DNA from: Pohlia nutans
Taxonomy: Eukaryota; Streptophyta; Bryopsida; Bryales; Mniaceae
Length of the DNA: 64,000 nt
Assembly (NCBI GenBank): GCA_022496805.1
Contig: CM040085.1
Location: 45,537,811 to 45,601,810, forward strand
Direction: 5' to 3'
Under the pieces are notes generated by a model, which saw only the letters and a program-made list of their open reading frames with translations, was not told where the DNA came from and made no database searches. Shown piece after piece: positions 35,606 through 45,359 of this stretch. A program made the position numbers and the translations under genes. Each line of letters starts with the position of its first letter. Position 1 is the stretch's first letter.

Positions 35606-37056
35606 GCCAAAAACTGAAAATACATATGCACCATGTTAGTCTGCATTTTTTGAATGCAATCTTAGCCATTATTCATTAGACATGCATTTTACATTCTACA
35701 AATAGAACAAGCCAAAAAAATGATGAAAAGCGGAACACTACTTTTTCCAAATTGTGTATTTCATAACATTAGACAATTTAGAGGTCTTTGTTTATTAAAA
35801 ACTCTCCTAGTTGGACTCTAACTTGGATTGGCATCATTATATTGGGTTAGAAAGTAGACTTGATTTCCTATAAGAAAATATTAAACATTCGATTTTAAGT
35901 AAACATAAATTAAAAAATGAACATAGGACAACCCCCTAAAAAATATCTTTTACCAGAAAGTAGTCACTCAGAGCAATAGCGTCTGAACCTTATAGGACAT
36001 AACTTTCCTAAATTCTACATGTAAAATATTATTTTCAACTCCAATTTAAGCATGATTATCTATTTAATTTACTTTGGTCTTATTCTAAAGAAGTAAAGAT
36101 ACGTTAAATATATTTGGATTGGCATTTAAAACCCCCATTTGGTTCAACGAAGTAGAAACAATGAGCAAAATTCTCCCCCATATAAAGTAAGCCATTGGGG
36201 CTTAGTATGTGCTTTTAGAGTTAACATAAAATATCCATAGAGTATGAAACGTAAAAATCCTTGCATAAGTGGTATGCAAAAAATAATCCATGCAAAAAAC
36301 ACCCAATGACCTTCATCCCATAGAGTATGAAATTCAAAAATTCTTGCCCAAGTAGTATATAAATAATAATCCTTGCAAAACACACCCAATGACCTTCATC
36401 CCATACAATAGGAAATATAAAAATGCTTGCACAGGTAGAATATAAATAATAAACCCTGCAAAACAAAACAAAAAAACACACCTCGCTAGAGTTGATCACA
36501 CAGCAACTCTTGTTAGGAGAAACACAAAATTGGTTGCTTGATGTGAGCTCCAAAAAGAAAATGAGTGGTTAAGGAAAATGAGACCCCTTTTATCCCACTT
36601 GTTTTGCAACCCAAGGTGCTGGATTAATGGTTATGCGTTTTACATAGTAGCACATGTGAAACATTAAAAAAAATTGAGTTAATGTAAACACTGCCACATG
36701 GCAGCTTCTCAAGAATTGGGTGTGAACCCACTCTTGAGGGCGGGTGTGGTTGGCATGATGAGCCAAGCCGCTTTCAAAGCGGGTGGACTCTCTCTTGGAA
36801 AGTGGGTCGGGCTCATCAAACCTTCATGGGGATCCGGTCTCCAGTGTCGGCACCGCACTGGAGACCGGGCACGGGCTCATCATGGGGACGCTCCCTAAGT
36901 TACTGACAGCTCGGGCCATGTTGCTCGGGCCATGTACAGTGATTACTTCAGTTTGACCTCATTTACTTGGGCGGTTGGGCCCAGTTAACTTAGCATACCA
37001 GTAGTTAATTCCGGTTACGTGATTTGATTTTTTGGAAGGGGATTCAGAAAGCTATA

Positions 37057-37272
37057 CACTAAATAGGTAGATTAGTGTTAGATACACTAATTTACATAAA
37101 CATGTTGTAATTTTGCAATATTGACCAATTTTTTTACCCTCTATATTGGTCAAGAAGGGGATCTTTCAATAGTATTGAAATCAATGTCTTTGGTAATTTT
37201 TTTTGTCGGGAGTAAAAATCTATAATAATTTCAAATCTTATAATTATCTAACACTAATCTACCTATTTAGTG
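37057..37272. mobile_element. TA-flanked MITE in the left arm
   Basis: Ends CACTAAATAGGTAGATTAG with a 26-bp perfect inverted match, flanked by TA on both sides (37055-37056, 37273-37274). The sister copy in the right arm is 42451-42665. TA target and TIR layout suit a Tc1/mariner (Stowaway-like) MITE. Confidence 0.8.
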
Positions 37273-37375
37273 TAGTGAATCCAAGAATGACAACCAATTG
37301 ATGAGTTTTGCATTCTGCCTTCTTTTGTGTGATTGATTGATGACTATATGCATTCTGCCAATTTATTTTAGTGAT

Positions 37376-37896
37376 TCAACACTAATTTCCAAGACGCGTT
37401 ATGAAATGTTTGATGAATAAGAAAAATGGAGTTAATGTACATAGTTAAGTTGTAAATGTCAATTTGAAGATCACATTTGTACGGTTGGATTTATCAATAT
37501 TTATTAATAAATTGTAATTAAATTATCAAGATTTTCTTTTGAAATTCAATTAAAAATCCTAAATTAACCCAATTTTTATAAAATTGTTTTAATGAATTCA
37601 TAATAACATACACTTACAAGATAGTATGATTTCCATTATTTGATTCTACTTATTTTGGAAATCATGTTTAAAGTCTCATTTTTTGAATTAAGGATGAAAC
37701 TTGAGATAAACCACTTGTGTTGTTTTAAGAAACATCACAATAACTTAATTTTAAAAAACCATATCGTACAAATGATAGTCAACTAGTACAAGAACCAAGA
37801 GAATTTTGGATGGATGAAAATTGTCCTTGTATGTAGTCAAGAGAACAATTTGAATTTATTCATCCTTCACTACATGGATGCAGGCCCATCAAAAGG
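37376..37896 (+). mobile_element. Degraded TTAA-type MITE, subfamily E
   Basis: Homologous to 49815-50354 (GTTGTAAATGTCAATTTGAAG, ATTATTTGATTCTACTTATT, TTGAGATAAACCACTTGTG). The right end is AAAAGG before TTAA (37897-37900). The left end overlaps the inner edge of the 440-bp arm and is not clean. Its internal TTAA at 37550-37553 is the empty counterpart of the nested insertion at 4957. Confidence 0.6.
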
Positions 37897-38428
37897 TTAA
37901 ATTGTATATATTATGATTACAACTGCATGTATTAACTATTAGGGCCGCTTTACACTAGCAATTCAACCCAAAGTGATGTACACATGGATTGAGATCCTCG
38001 CTTCTCATTGATTGAAAGTTATTTTTTGAGCCCAACCCCTTTATACCTAGGAGTCGAGCTCAATGCAACCTAGCATTTTTTACATTAACTCTCACAAGCT
38101 TTTACACAAGTCCAACTATGTTCTTTGGTTCATCAAATATGGAGGCCCAAACTTTGGGTTTGGGCTGGAGTGCACATTTCATTGATTTTATATTTCGTTT
38201 GAAAAAAAAAAAAAAACTTTTTCCCAAGGCTCATATGGGTTGAAATTTCCAAGTAATGTCTAGAATGGGCCCAACTCTTGAACCCAACGCCTATACGTAA
38301 GTAAGCGATGGACCCAACTGAAATCTTATATTATTGAGTGCTTGAGGTTGGGCCTAAAGCTACTATAGGCTAAAATTTTGTTGCATTGGGCCCAAAAACA
38401 ACACGCTTGATTCTTAAATGCAAAGTAA

Positions 38429-39100
38429 CCTTTAAACATCTAGCCTATGACCATACTAGAATCATGTTTTACTTGTCACGGTCAATTTGCCACTATAAGT
38501 AAGATAAAAATTATATTTTATATTTTAAGTAGATGGTTGAAGCCATGTGTCTACTTCATACCATGCTTTTTTCATAAATTTTGGTGAAATTTTGAAATGA
38601 TTGTAAGGAAATTTTATGTCAATTACAAAAAATGCTCAAAAAGTCCAATTTTTTAACAAAAGGTGTAAGTCACAATAAAGAAAAGTGCACTAAATGAAAA
38701 TCATATGTGTATTTAAATTTAGAAACTTGTTACACCGTAGTAATATCCACCGAACTTATAACTCCAATAAATAACTCAATTTTTAGAGTTTCTCAAAAAT
38801 TCAAAGTAGAGTAGAAACTAAATTTGGTAAGCTTCATTTTTTTGTTAAGCTCAAATGCAATAGAATTCATTCCTATGGTCTAAGTTTAGTTTAAGCATGA
38901 AAAAACAAAAAAAATCCGAAATACACTACATTTTTACAACTCATTTTTACACTATATTTTTACAACTCATTTTGTAGTCGGGACCCATGAAAAATCCAAC
39001 AATAGCTTGAATGACCATAATTTCTTGAATGCATCTCGTGAAAAAAGTGTTTTAAAAAATCTTTCTTCCAAGTCAATGCTATTTTATTTATTTATTTTTA
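38429..39100 (-). mobile_element. Degraded TTAA-type MITE, subfamily C
   Basis: Inverted relative of 7050-7775. It starts CCTTTAAACATC after GTAA (38425-38428) and shares TAGCCTATGACCAT, TCATAAATTTTG and ACCCATGAAAAATCC with the inverse of that copy. The far end is lost where the foldback element begins. Confidence 0.55.
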
Positions 39101-39148
39101 TAAATCAACTAGTTTTATTAATGTGTTGATGCATGTCATCTTGTTTTA

Positions 39149-39960
39149 ACACCCAATTCGCTAATTTTGCACTTGGCCATATAATCATGCACTTGACCCC
39201 CAAGCGCATTAAAAAAATAGTTTGAAAAAATCTCTTAAAAACAGAGATTTTTGTCTTTCTACAATCCCCTACACTATAAAGAAACAATTTTTTAATTTAT
39301 TTCTCATCCATATTTTTATCTTTTATTTATCTTTATCTTAATCTTTATCTTTTCTTCTTCTTTTATCTTGTTTTTTTTCCTTGTCTTCTTTCTTGTCTTC
39401 CTCTTGTCTTCCTTCTTCTTTTTCTTCTAGTCTTCCTCTTGTCTTCCTCTTTTTTCTTCACCTTGCCATTTTTGGAGTTTAAACGATAATTAAAAAATAA
39501 ATAAAAATCAGGGAGCAGGCTGAATTCAATACAGGCCCTGAAATGAAAAATGAAAAAAAAAAAAAATGAAAAAAAAAAAAAAAAAAAAAAAAGTTTTTTT
39601 TTTTTTTTTTTTCTTCCGAATTTTCCGGGCAGGGAGGGTCCGCGCGCGCGGACCCTACTCTTCTTTTGACCCTCCCTCCCTCACTCCCCCCTCTCCCCTA
39701 TATAAACCTTCTCTCACCCTCCCTCCCTCACACTCTCCTTCCACCCCTTTTCCTCTCTTGTTCTTCTCCCTCTCTTCCTTCTCCCTTCTCCTCAATATAA
39801 AGGAAGAAGAGAGAGGAGGAAGGAAGTGTGAGAGAGGAAGAATGTGGGAGGGTTTATATAAGAGAGAGGGGAGAAAAAGGAAAGGAGAGGAGGCAAGGAG
39901 AGTGGGTCAAAATAAGAGTAGGGTCCGCGCGCGCGGACCCTCCCTGCCCGGAAAATCCGG

Positions 39961-39994
<34 letters not shown>

Positions 39995-40388
39995 CATTTT
40001 TCATTTCAGGGCCTGTATTGGATTTAGCCTGCTCTCTGATTTTTATTTTTTTTACAATTATCGTTTAAACTCCAAAAATGACAAGGTGAAGAAAAAAAAG
40101 GAAGACAAGTGGAAGACTAGAAGAAAAAGAAGAAGGAAGACAAGAGGAAGACAAGAAAGAAGACAAGGAAAAAAAACAAGATAAAAGAAAAAGAAAAGAT
40201 AAAGATAAAGATATAAGATAAAGATAAGGATAAAAATAAAATAAATAATTGTTTCTTTACAATGAAGAGATTGTAGAAAGACAAAAATCCCTGTTTTTTA
40301 CAAAAAAATTCAAACAAATTCTTTTAAAGCCAAGTTTGCTCATGAAATGAGTGCACTTGGCCAAGTGCAAAATTAGGGAATTGGGTGT
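39149..40388. mobile_element. Near-palindromic foldback element, about 1.24 kb
   Basis: The left arm (ACACCCAATTCGCTAATTTTG from 39149) is mirrored by the right arm (CTAATTTTGCACTTGG in inverse) ending GGGTGT at 40388. The axis is near 39788. The arms share the block GGGTCCGCGCGCGCGGACCC (centres 39645 and 39930), CAGGGCCTGTATT, long poly-A/poly-T tracts and a (AAGACAAG)-rich strand. TATATAA lies on both sides of the axis (39700 and 39856). Purine/pyrimidine-biased arms give long frames that are low complexity, not genes. No target duplication was resolved. Confidence 0.85.
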
Positions 40389-40811
40389 TTTTTACATTTT
40401 TCAATCCAACATGTGGAAGGGCCTAATTATTTATATATTGCCCGACGTATTGACATCTCGGGGGGTAGTGATATGTTGGAGTAGCAATATACGTGCGAAC
40501 AAATGATAGGGAATTTTAAAAACATGGGGACAAAAAATTATAAATGGACTTAGAGTAATATAGGGTATCAAAAATGCCACTGGACATCTTTTAAGTATTA
40601 TAGGGTATGGAATAATAGGTAATTTGGAATTATAAGTAATGCAAGCCCCTTTTCTATTAACCCAAAGTAGAAAATTACATAATGATAGCATGTGGAAAAA
40701 AAGAAAGAAAAGAAAGTAATACTCTCCTATAAAATAGTGGTTGTTCGCACCTATATCCTTAACTTTTTAACACACTGACCCCCCCGAGATTGACATGGTT
40801 GAATTTTAGTA

Positions 40812-40912
40812 CTCCCTCTGTCCCATAATGACTTGCACGTAGGTTCTCTGAAATCTACCTCACAGATAGATTTCAGAGAACCTACGTGCAAGTCATTATG
40901 GGACAGAGGGAG
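40812..40912. mobile_element. Stowaway MITE, 101 bp
   Basis: Terminus CTCCCTCTGTCCCATAATG with an almost perfect inverse at the other end, flanked by TA (40810-40811, 40913-40914). The whole element folds into one hairpin with a very short loop near 40862. Textbook Stowaway (Tc1/mariner) MITE and probably young. Confidence 0.95.
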
Positions 40913-40938
40913 TAGTATTTTGTTGCATCCATTATATT

Positions 40939-41092
40939 TTGTAGATAGATAGATAGAAACTCCAGTCCCTTTTCAGCAAGGGGCCGGCGTGAATAAAGTG
41001 CCTGTTTGTAATGTCAATGACTTGGTGCCCACGAGACAAACAAACATTGGGACAATACTACTCTCCCATTTTGGGGATGGACACTATAGTGA
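40939..41092 (+). repeat. Dispersed 150-bp repeat, copy 1
   Basis: Shares GGCCGGCGTGAATAAAGTG, CTGTTTGTAATGTCAATGAC and TACTACTCTCCC with 45148-45298 in the same orientation (roughly 80% by eye). A plus-strand AATAAA sits inside. It is unlike its AT-rich surroundings. It may be a piece of an LTR, a SINE-like unit or a processed fragment; class unknown. Confidence 0.7.
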
Positions 41093-41402
41093 CACACTAT
41101 ACTAGTTCCTAGCTAGCCACTTGTGCCTTGAAGATACCGGACATGGTATCCCCCGAAAGGGCTTTCAGGTACCCATACAACAAGGTTAAAAAACCCCCCA
41201 CTTTAATTGGGTGGACTATGGTGTTGAGCACCACGCCGGCATGGGAAATAAAACCCACAACGTCCTCACTGGGGGCCATGAGCCCTAAGAACCAAGTCAA
41301 GGCTTGTGGTGCCTAATCTATTTTGTATAATATATTGTACTAATAATTGTTGCATCTATTTTTCGGCTTGGAGGTTCCTTTCAATGTGTATGTATTGTGC
41401 CC
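41093..41402. other. Unidentified unique stretch
   Basis: Directly after the dispersed repeat lies a more G+C-rich block (41110-41320, GTATCCCCCGAAAGGGCTTTC, GGGGGCCATGAGCCC). It has a 63-codon minus-strand frame (41300-41109). No family was recognised. It may be another part of the element that carries the dispersed repeat. Confidence 0.35.
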
Positions 41403-41406
41403 TTAA

Positions 41407-41968
41407 CCCCTAAACGTCCTCTCCAAATTTGAAGAATTTCAAAGATGTCTTATAAAATGTAAGTAAAAGAGATATTTTGAACTTAATGTCTCAATAAAGG
41501 TTGTACATAATGAATTTTTATTCTATCTATGGTTAGATCTATGATTGTTGGACATCACCAATATTTTTGTATAAAATTTGAAGCTTGAAATTCATAATTC
41601 TTTTGTAATTTGATTACGAATTTGATATTGACAATTTTTACATGAAATTTGTTGTGATTATTTGAAACGTAATACTCTTAGTGTAGTGATTTTTGGAGAT
41701 TTTTTAGTTGCTTAGTTTTATGAGTTGACTTTTTAAGAGCATTTTTATGCTAAAATCTTTGAAATTTTGAATGAATCACTAGAACATGAAATGAGGCATA
41801 ATTTTTTTCCTAAATCATCCCCTTTCTAATCGGATCACACATGCATGAAGTTAACTTCCCATGAAATATATAGTAAAAAATCCACATTGCAAACAGTCAG
41901 TGATGGATGAGAATGTTGTGTATGATTATGTACCTCGTCCACTTTATGTACGGATGAACGTTTAGAGG
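41407..41968 (+). mobile_element. TTAA-type MITE, subfamily B, complete
   Basis: Begins CCCCTAAACGTCC and ends GAACGTTTAGAGG, with TTAA on both sides (41403-41406, 41969-41972). Sister of 21696-22266. No coding capacity. Confidence 0.85.
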
Positions 41969-42450
41969 TTAAGTCATTTTCAATACTAGTGTGTCAAAAA
42001 ATACTATGATTTTAGAATTCAGAATGTACAAAATACCATTTCTTAATTTCTTCAATCTTCAAAAAAATTACTAATTATGGCTTTCGGATATCACCAAAAC
42101 AAAAGACATTCATATAAATTTTTTATTTTCTTTTTGAATATTGGTTTCCAAATTTATCAAAAGATGGACATGTATGCTTCAATTTTTTCTTAATTATTTA
42201 TGAAATTGACTTGAACTTAGGGTTTTAGAGGATATTCAATGTATTCTCAATCATCTTTTAGTTTCAGTTCAATAGAAAGTTTACATTTACATTGGAGTTG
42301 TAAACTTGATGCATGCAACTATAATCCTAATACATACAACATAGTAATACACTAAAATAAATTGGCAGAATGCATATAGTCATCAATCAATCACACAAAA
42401 GAAGGCAGAATGCAAAACTCATCAATTGGTTGTCATTCTTGGACTCACAA

Positions 42451-42665
42451 CACTAAATAGGTAGATTAGTGTTAGATAATTATAATATTTGAAACTATTA
42501 TAGATTTTTACTCCCGACAAAAAAATTACCAAAGACATTGATTTCAATACTATTGAAAGATCCCTGTTTTGACCAATATAGAAGGTAAAAAAATTGGTCA
42601 ATATTGCAAACTTACAACATGTTTATGTAAATTAGTGTATCTAACACTAATCTACCTATTTAGTG
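42451..42665. mobile_element. TA-flanked MITE in the right arm
   Basis: Sister of 37057-37272 with the same CACTAAATAGG termini. It was carried along in the arm. The TA after it (42666-42667) was reused as the target of the next MITE. Confidence 0.75.
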
Positions 42666-42667
42666 TA

Positions 42668-42941
42668 CCGTACCAGGAAGGCAGGGCGGCAAAAAATAAT
42701 TCCCAAAAAGATGCCGAAAAAATAAATAAATTTATCAAGTATTTTGTCGAAATCAACAAAAATGAAGTGAACAAAAACTGTAGACAAAAAACAAAGGAAA
42801 ACGTGTAGCCGCTAGTAAAATTCAATGTTAGTTATTAATAGCCGATTTTTTAATAATTATTTTTGAAAGTGCCGACCCCTACTTTTCAAACTTTAATTAA
42901 ATATTCGACATGAAAGTGCTGACCCTGCCTTCCTACTACGG
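42668..42941. mobile_element. TA-flanked MITE, GGAAGGCAGG family, copy 1
   Basis: Ends CCGTACCAGGAAGGCAGGG and, inverted, CCGTAGTAGGAAGGCAGGG, between TA (42666-42667) and TA (42942-42943). It is absent from the left arm at the matching place (37053-37056). Other copies: 44103-44420 and a truncated one at 59208-59370. Confidence 0.82.
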
Positions 42942-42945
42942 TATA

Positions 42946-43340
42946 AGGTAACGGGTGCTATTTCCGACTGGGTTCTATTTCCGACCCCTACTGGTTGGGG
43001 GATGGGTGTCAGAAACCAGCCAGCATGGTTTTTGATAGTGTCCAAGAGTGTTCTAATTTCGTCCATGCTTGGAATAATCAAGAGCTTCTGATTGGTGTAG
43101 AAGCACTCTATTTTCAGAATCCAACCTCTCATGAAAACCATGACTCTATGAGCGGTTACTGGTCACTCTACACTTTCAAACTTAAAAAATCATAGAAAAT
43201 TGTAGAAATGCTCAAAAAATGTTTTTTTTTGGGAATGCCTTTGCAATAGCTTTGCAGAGCATCCAAAAATTATAAAAAATTTCTTTCACAAGTCTAAGTA
43301 TGCAAATCTGAAATTCAGTCGGAAATAGAACCCGTTACCT
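42946..43340. mobile_element. TA-flanked MITE with AGGTAACGGGT ends
   Basis: Begins AGGTAACGGGTGCTATTTCC and ends GGAAATAGAACCCGTTACCT, between TA (42944-42945) and TA (43341-43342). It too is absent from the left arm. A 66-codon frame inside (42995-43195) has no recognisable motif. Confidence 0.8.
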
Positions 43341-43819
43341 TAGCTTTCTGAATCCCCTTCCAAAAAATCAAATCACGTAACCGGAATTAACTACTGGTAT
43401 GCTAAGTTAACTAGGCCCAACCAGTTAATAAGGTCAAAGTGAAGTAAACACTGTAAGTGAAGTCTGCAGACTACTATGTTCAGTAGACCTTGGGAGTTGG
43501 TACTGTAGATACCAGCTTTAGTCTGTACCATATTCAAGGGCCCGGGAAGAACTGACAGTCAGTTACAAGTCAGCCGATTAATTTTTGGAAATGGCTGGTT
43601 GATTTTCAAGAATAGAGGCAAACCACCGAACTAAATGACTAAAAAATAATTATATTTAGTATTTAGAGACGAAATATACGGGATATAATCTTTAAAAACC
43701 GGTTGCTTTTGGAAAATAAAGGACATTGACTGGTTGCCTCAAAAAACTTCCCGAACAGTGGTTTACGGTGAGACCGTGAGAGAGCTTTCGATAGTGGCAG
43801 TGTCTAAATTTTCTGTATT

Positions 43820-44085
43820 CCGATAAATGAGGTCTAACTTCTAATTTAAGTGAGCTGACTGTAGTTTGATAATGGGAGAAATCAACTGGAATAGACAATC
43901 GGTATACTGAACTCCGATAATTGAGGTGTGACCTCTAATAAGTGAGCTGTCTCTAGTTTGATAATTAAAGAAATCACTGGAATAGACATTCGGTATACTG
44001 AACTCCGATAATTGAGGTGTGACCTCTAAGAAATGAGCCGTCTGTAGTTTGATAATGGATGAAATCACTGGAATAGACCAGCGAT
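43820..44085 (+). repeat. 91-94-bp tandem array, three units
   Basis: Units start at 43820, 43914 and 44005 (CCGATAAATGAGG or CCGATAATTGAGG). They share GAGGTGTGACCTC, GTAGTTTGATAATGG, CACTGGAATAGACA and TCGGTATACTGAAC. The unit is not a multiple of three and open frames across it are fortuitous. The first unit holds an unoccupied TTAA at 43846-43849. Same family as 49784-50785. Confidence 0.9.
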
Positions 44086-44102
44086 CCCTAGACGGGCTAA
44101 TA

Positions 44103-44420
44103 CCGTACGTGGATGGCAGGTTCGGCAGAGAATAATTCCCCAAAAAAATGCCGAAAACATAAATTAATTTATTAAGTATTTTGTGGAGATAAACAAAAAT
44201 GAAATCAACAAAAAGCCAAAATAAAATAGAATAAAAACATAGCACTCAAGGAAAATCGTAGACAATAAATAAAATAACACGTTTAGCCACCAGATTTTTT
44301 TTAATGTTAGCTATTAATAGCCAGTTTCTTAGTAATTACTTTTGAAAGTCTCGACCTTCACTGTTTCAACTTTTATTAATTATTCGAAATGAAAGTGCCG
44401 ACCTTGCCTTCCACGTACTG
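44103..44420. mobile_element. TA-flanked MITE, GGAAGGCAGG family, copy 2
   Basis: Ends CCGTACGTGGATGGCAGG and, inverted, CAGTACGTGGAAGGCAAGG, flanked by TA (44101-44102, 44421-44422). Interior matches 42668-42941 (AATAATTCCC, GTTAGCTATTAATAGCC). It lies just after the tandem array. Confidence 0.85.
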
Positions 44421-44422
44421 TA

Positions 44423-45147
44423 CTAGTGGGACCCGTGCCGTTGAACACGTTGATGTTAGTATAATGAATATAATAAGCATTACCCTTGAAATTCTTGATG
44501 TATTTTTGGCCAAAATTGTCACAAAACAACTCCTTTGAAATTAGGTTAGAATCTTCAAAATCAAGATCATTTAGAGCACTTCTAACTGTAACTAATTTGT
44601 ATAATTATCCAAATCTACACCAATTCTTAGACACATCCGCCTTATTGTTTACCACTATAATGCATTATAATGCATTGCTTAAATGTTGCAATTCAATCTC
44701 AGATTTTTTCTCAACCACAAATACAAACTTCACCGAAGTCAATGAATCAAACAAACTCATTATTCATATATTGACTGCACAAAATTGTTGACTATCAGCT
44801 ACAACTGTAGTCTAGATTACCATTTGGCTACAACCTGCAATCCAAAAATTTAAACAAAGTCAAACTGATCTAAACACACACGGTATTGCAAACTCAATAC
44901 CAATATTGCATTGTCATACCAAGCAACTGTCATAAATTCATTTTATTTCTTTAAAAACTGAATGAGCAAAAACACGTTAGAAATATATTCTTTCTCCACT
45001 TAAAGCGAGACTTAAAGCTACAAATGCCTTCTTCCAAAAACCCCACCAAGCTCCTTGTTGCAAATCAAAGTTGAATCACATAAAAAAACATGACAAAAAA
45101 TTTGACTCGGGTTACAAAATGATCAAAAGTAGCTTATAGCACCCCAC
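44423..45147. other. AT-rich stretch, nothing recognised
   Basis: A 101-codon plus-strand frame (44486-44791) has no motif and biased AT-rich composition. No repeat border or RNA gene was seen. Confidence 0.4.
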
Positions 45148-45298
45148 AAGTACATATAGATAAAAACTCCGGTCCTCTTTCGAGGCCGGCGTGAATAAAG
45201 TGTCTGTTTGTAATGTCAATGACCCAGTGTCCACCAGACAAAGGATCATTGGGACAAAACTACTCTCCCCTCCCGGGAATGGACACTTTAGTAACAAG
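45148..45298 (+). repeat. Dispersed 150-bp repeat, copy 2
   Basis: Second copy of the unit at 40939-41092, same orientation, with GAGGCCGGCGTGAATAAAGTG and GACAAAACTACTCTCCCC. It ends about 60 bp before the TAA-type tail of the LINE on the other strand. Confidence 0.7.
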
Positions 45299-45359
45299 TA
45301 ATAGAGCAGAAGTAACCACGTACTGATGAATGGGGACTCTGTTCTCAGTATAGGTTTGT

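Larger units (their letters stand above)
31653..36895. mobile_element. PIF/Harbinger element, about 5.2 kb
   Basis: Contains the transposase (plus) and a Myb-like gene (minus) in convergent order, as in PIF/Harbinger elements. The left border zone GAGCCACTCCCCATGAG is mirrored on the right by CTCATCATGGGGACGCTCCC. The right border is followed by TAA, the usual 3-bp target, but no matching TAA stands at the left, so the left border is uncertain. Both subterminal zones carry CTCTTGGAAAG with a following GGGCTC. Stretches 31700-32600 and 35640-36690 hold no other recognisable gene. Confidence 0.6.
36935..43455. mobile_element. 6.5-kb structure bounded by 440-bp inverted repeats
   Basis: The left arm 36935-37373 is repeated inverted at 42350-43455. 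The right arm is longer because two extra MITEs sit in it. Outer ends read ACAGTGATTACTTCA and, inverted, ACAGTGTTTACTTCA. No target duplication and no transposase frame was found. The arms share GGAAGGGGATTCAGAAAGCT and CATTCTGCCAATTTATTTTAGTG. It resembles a non-autonomous element with long terminal inverted repeats (MULE- or foldback-like). An alternative is an inverted duplication of one smaller element. Confidence 0.55.

Noticed and set aside
39566..40317. Frames of 66-153 codons in the foldback element
   Set aside because: Produced by poly-A/T and purine-rich palindromic arms; products are Lys or Phe runs.
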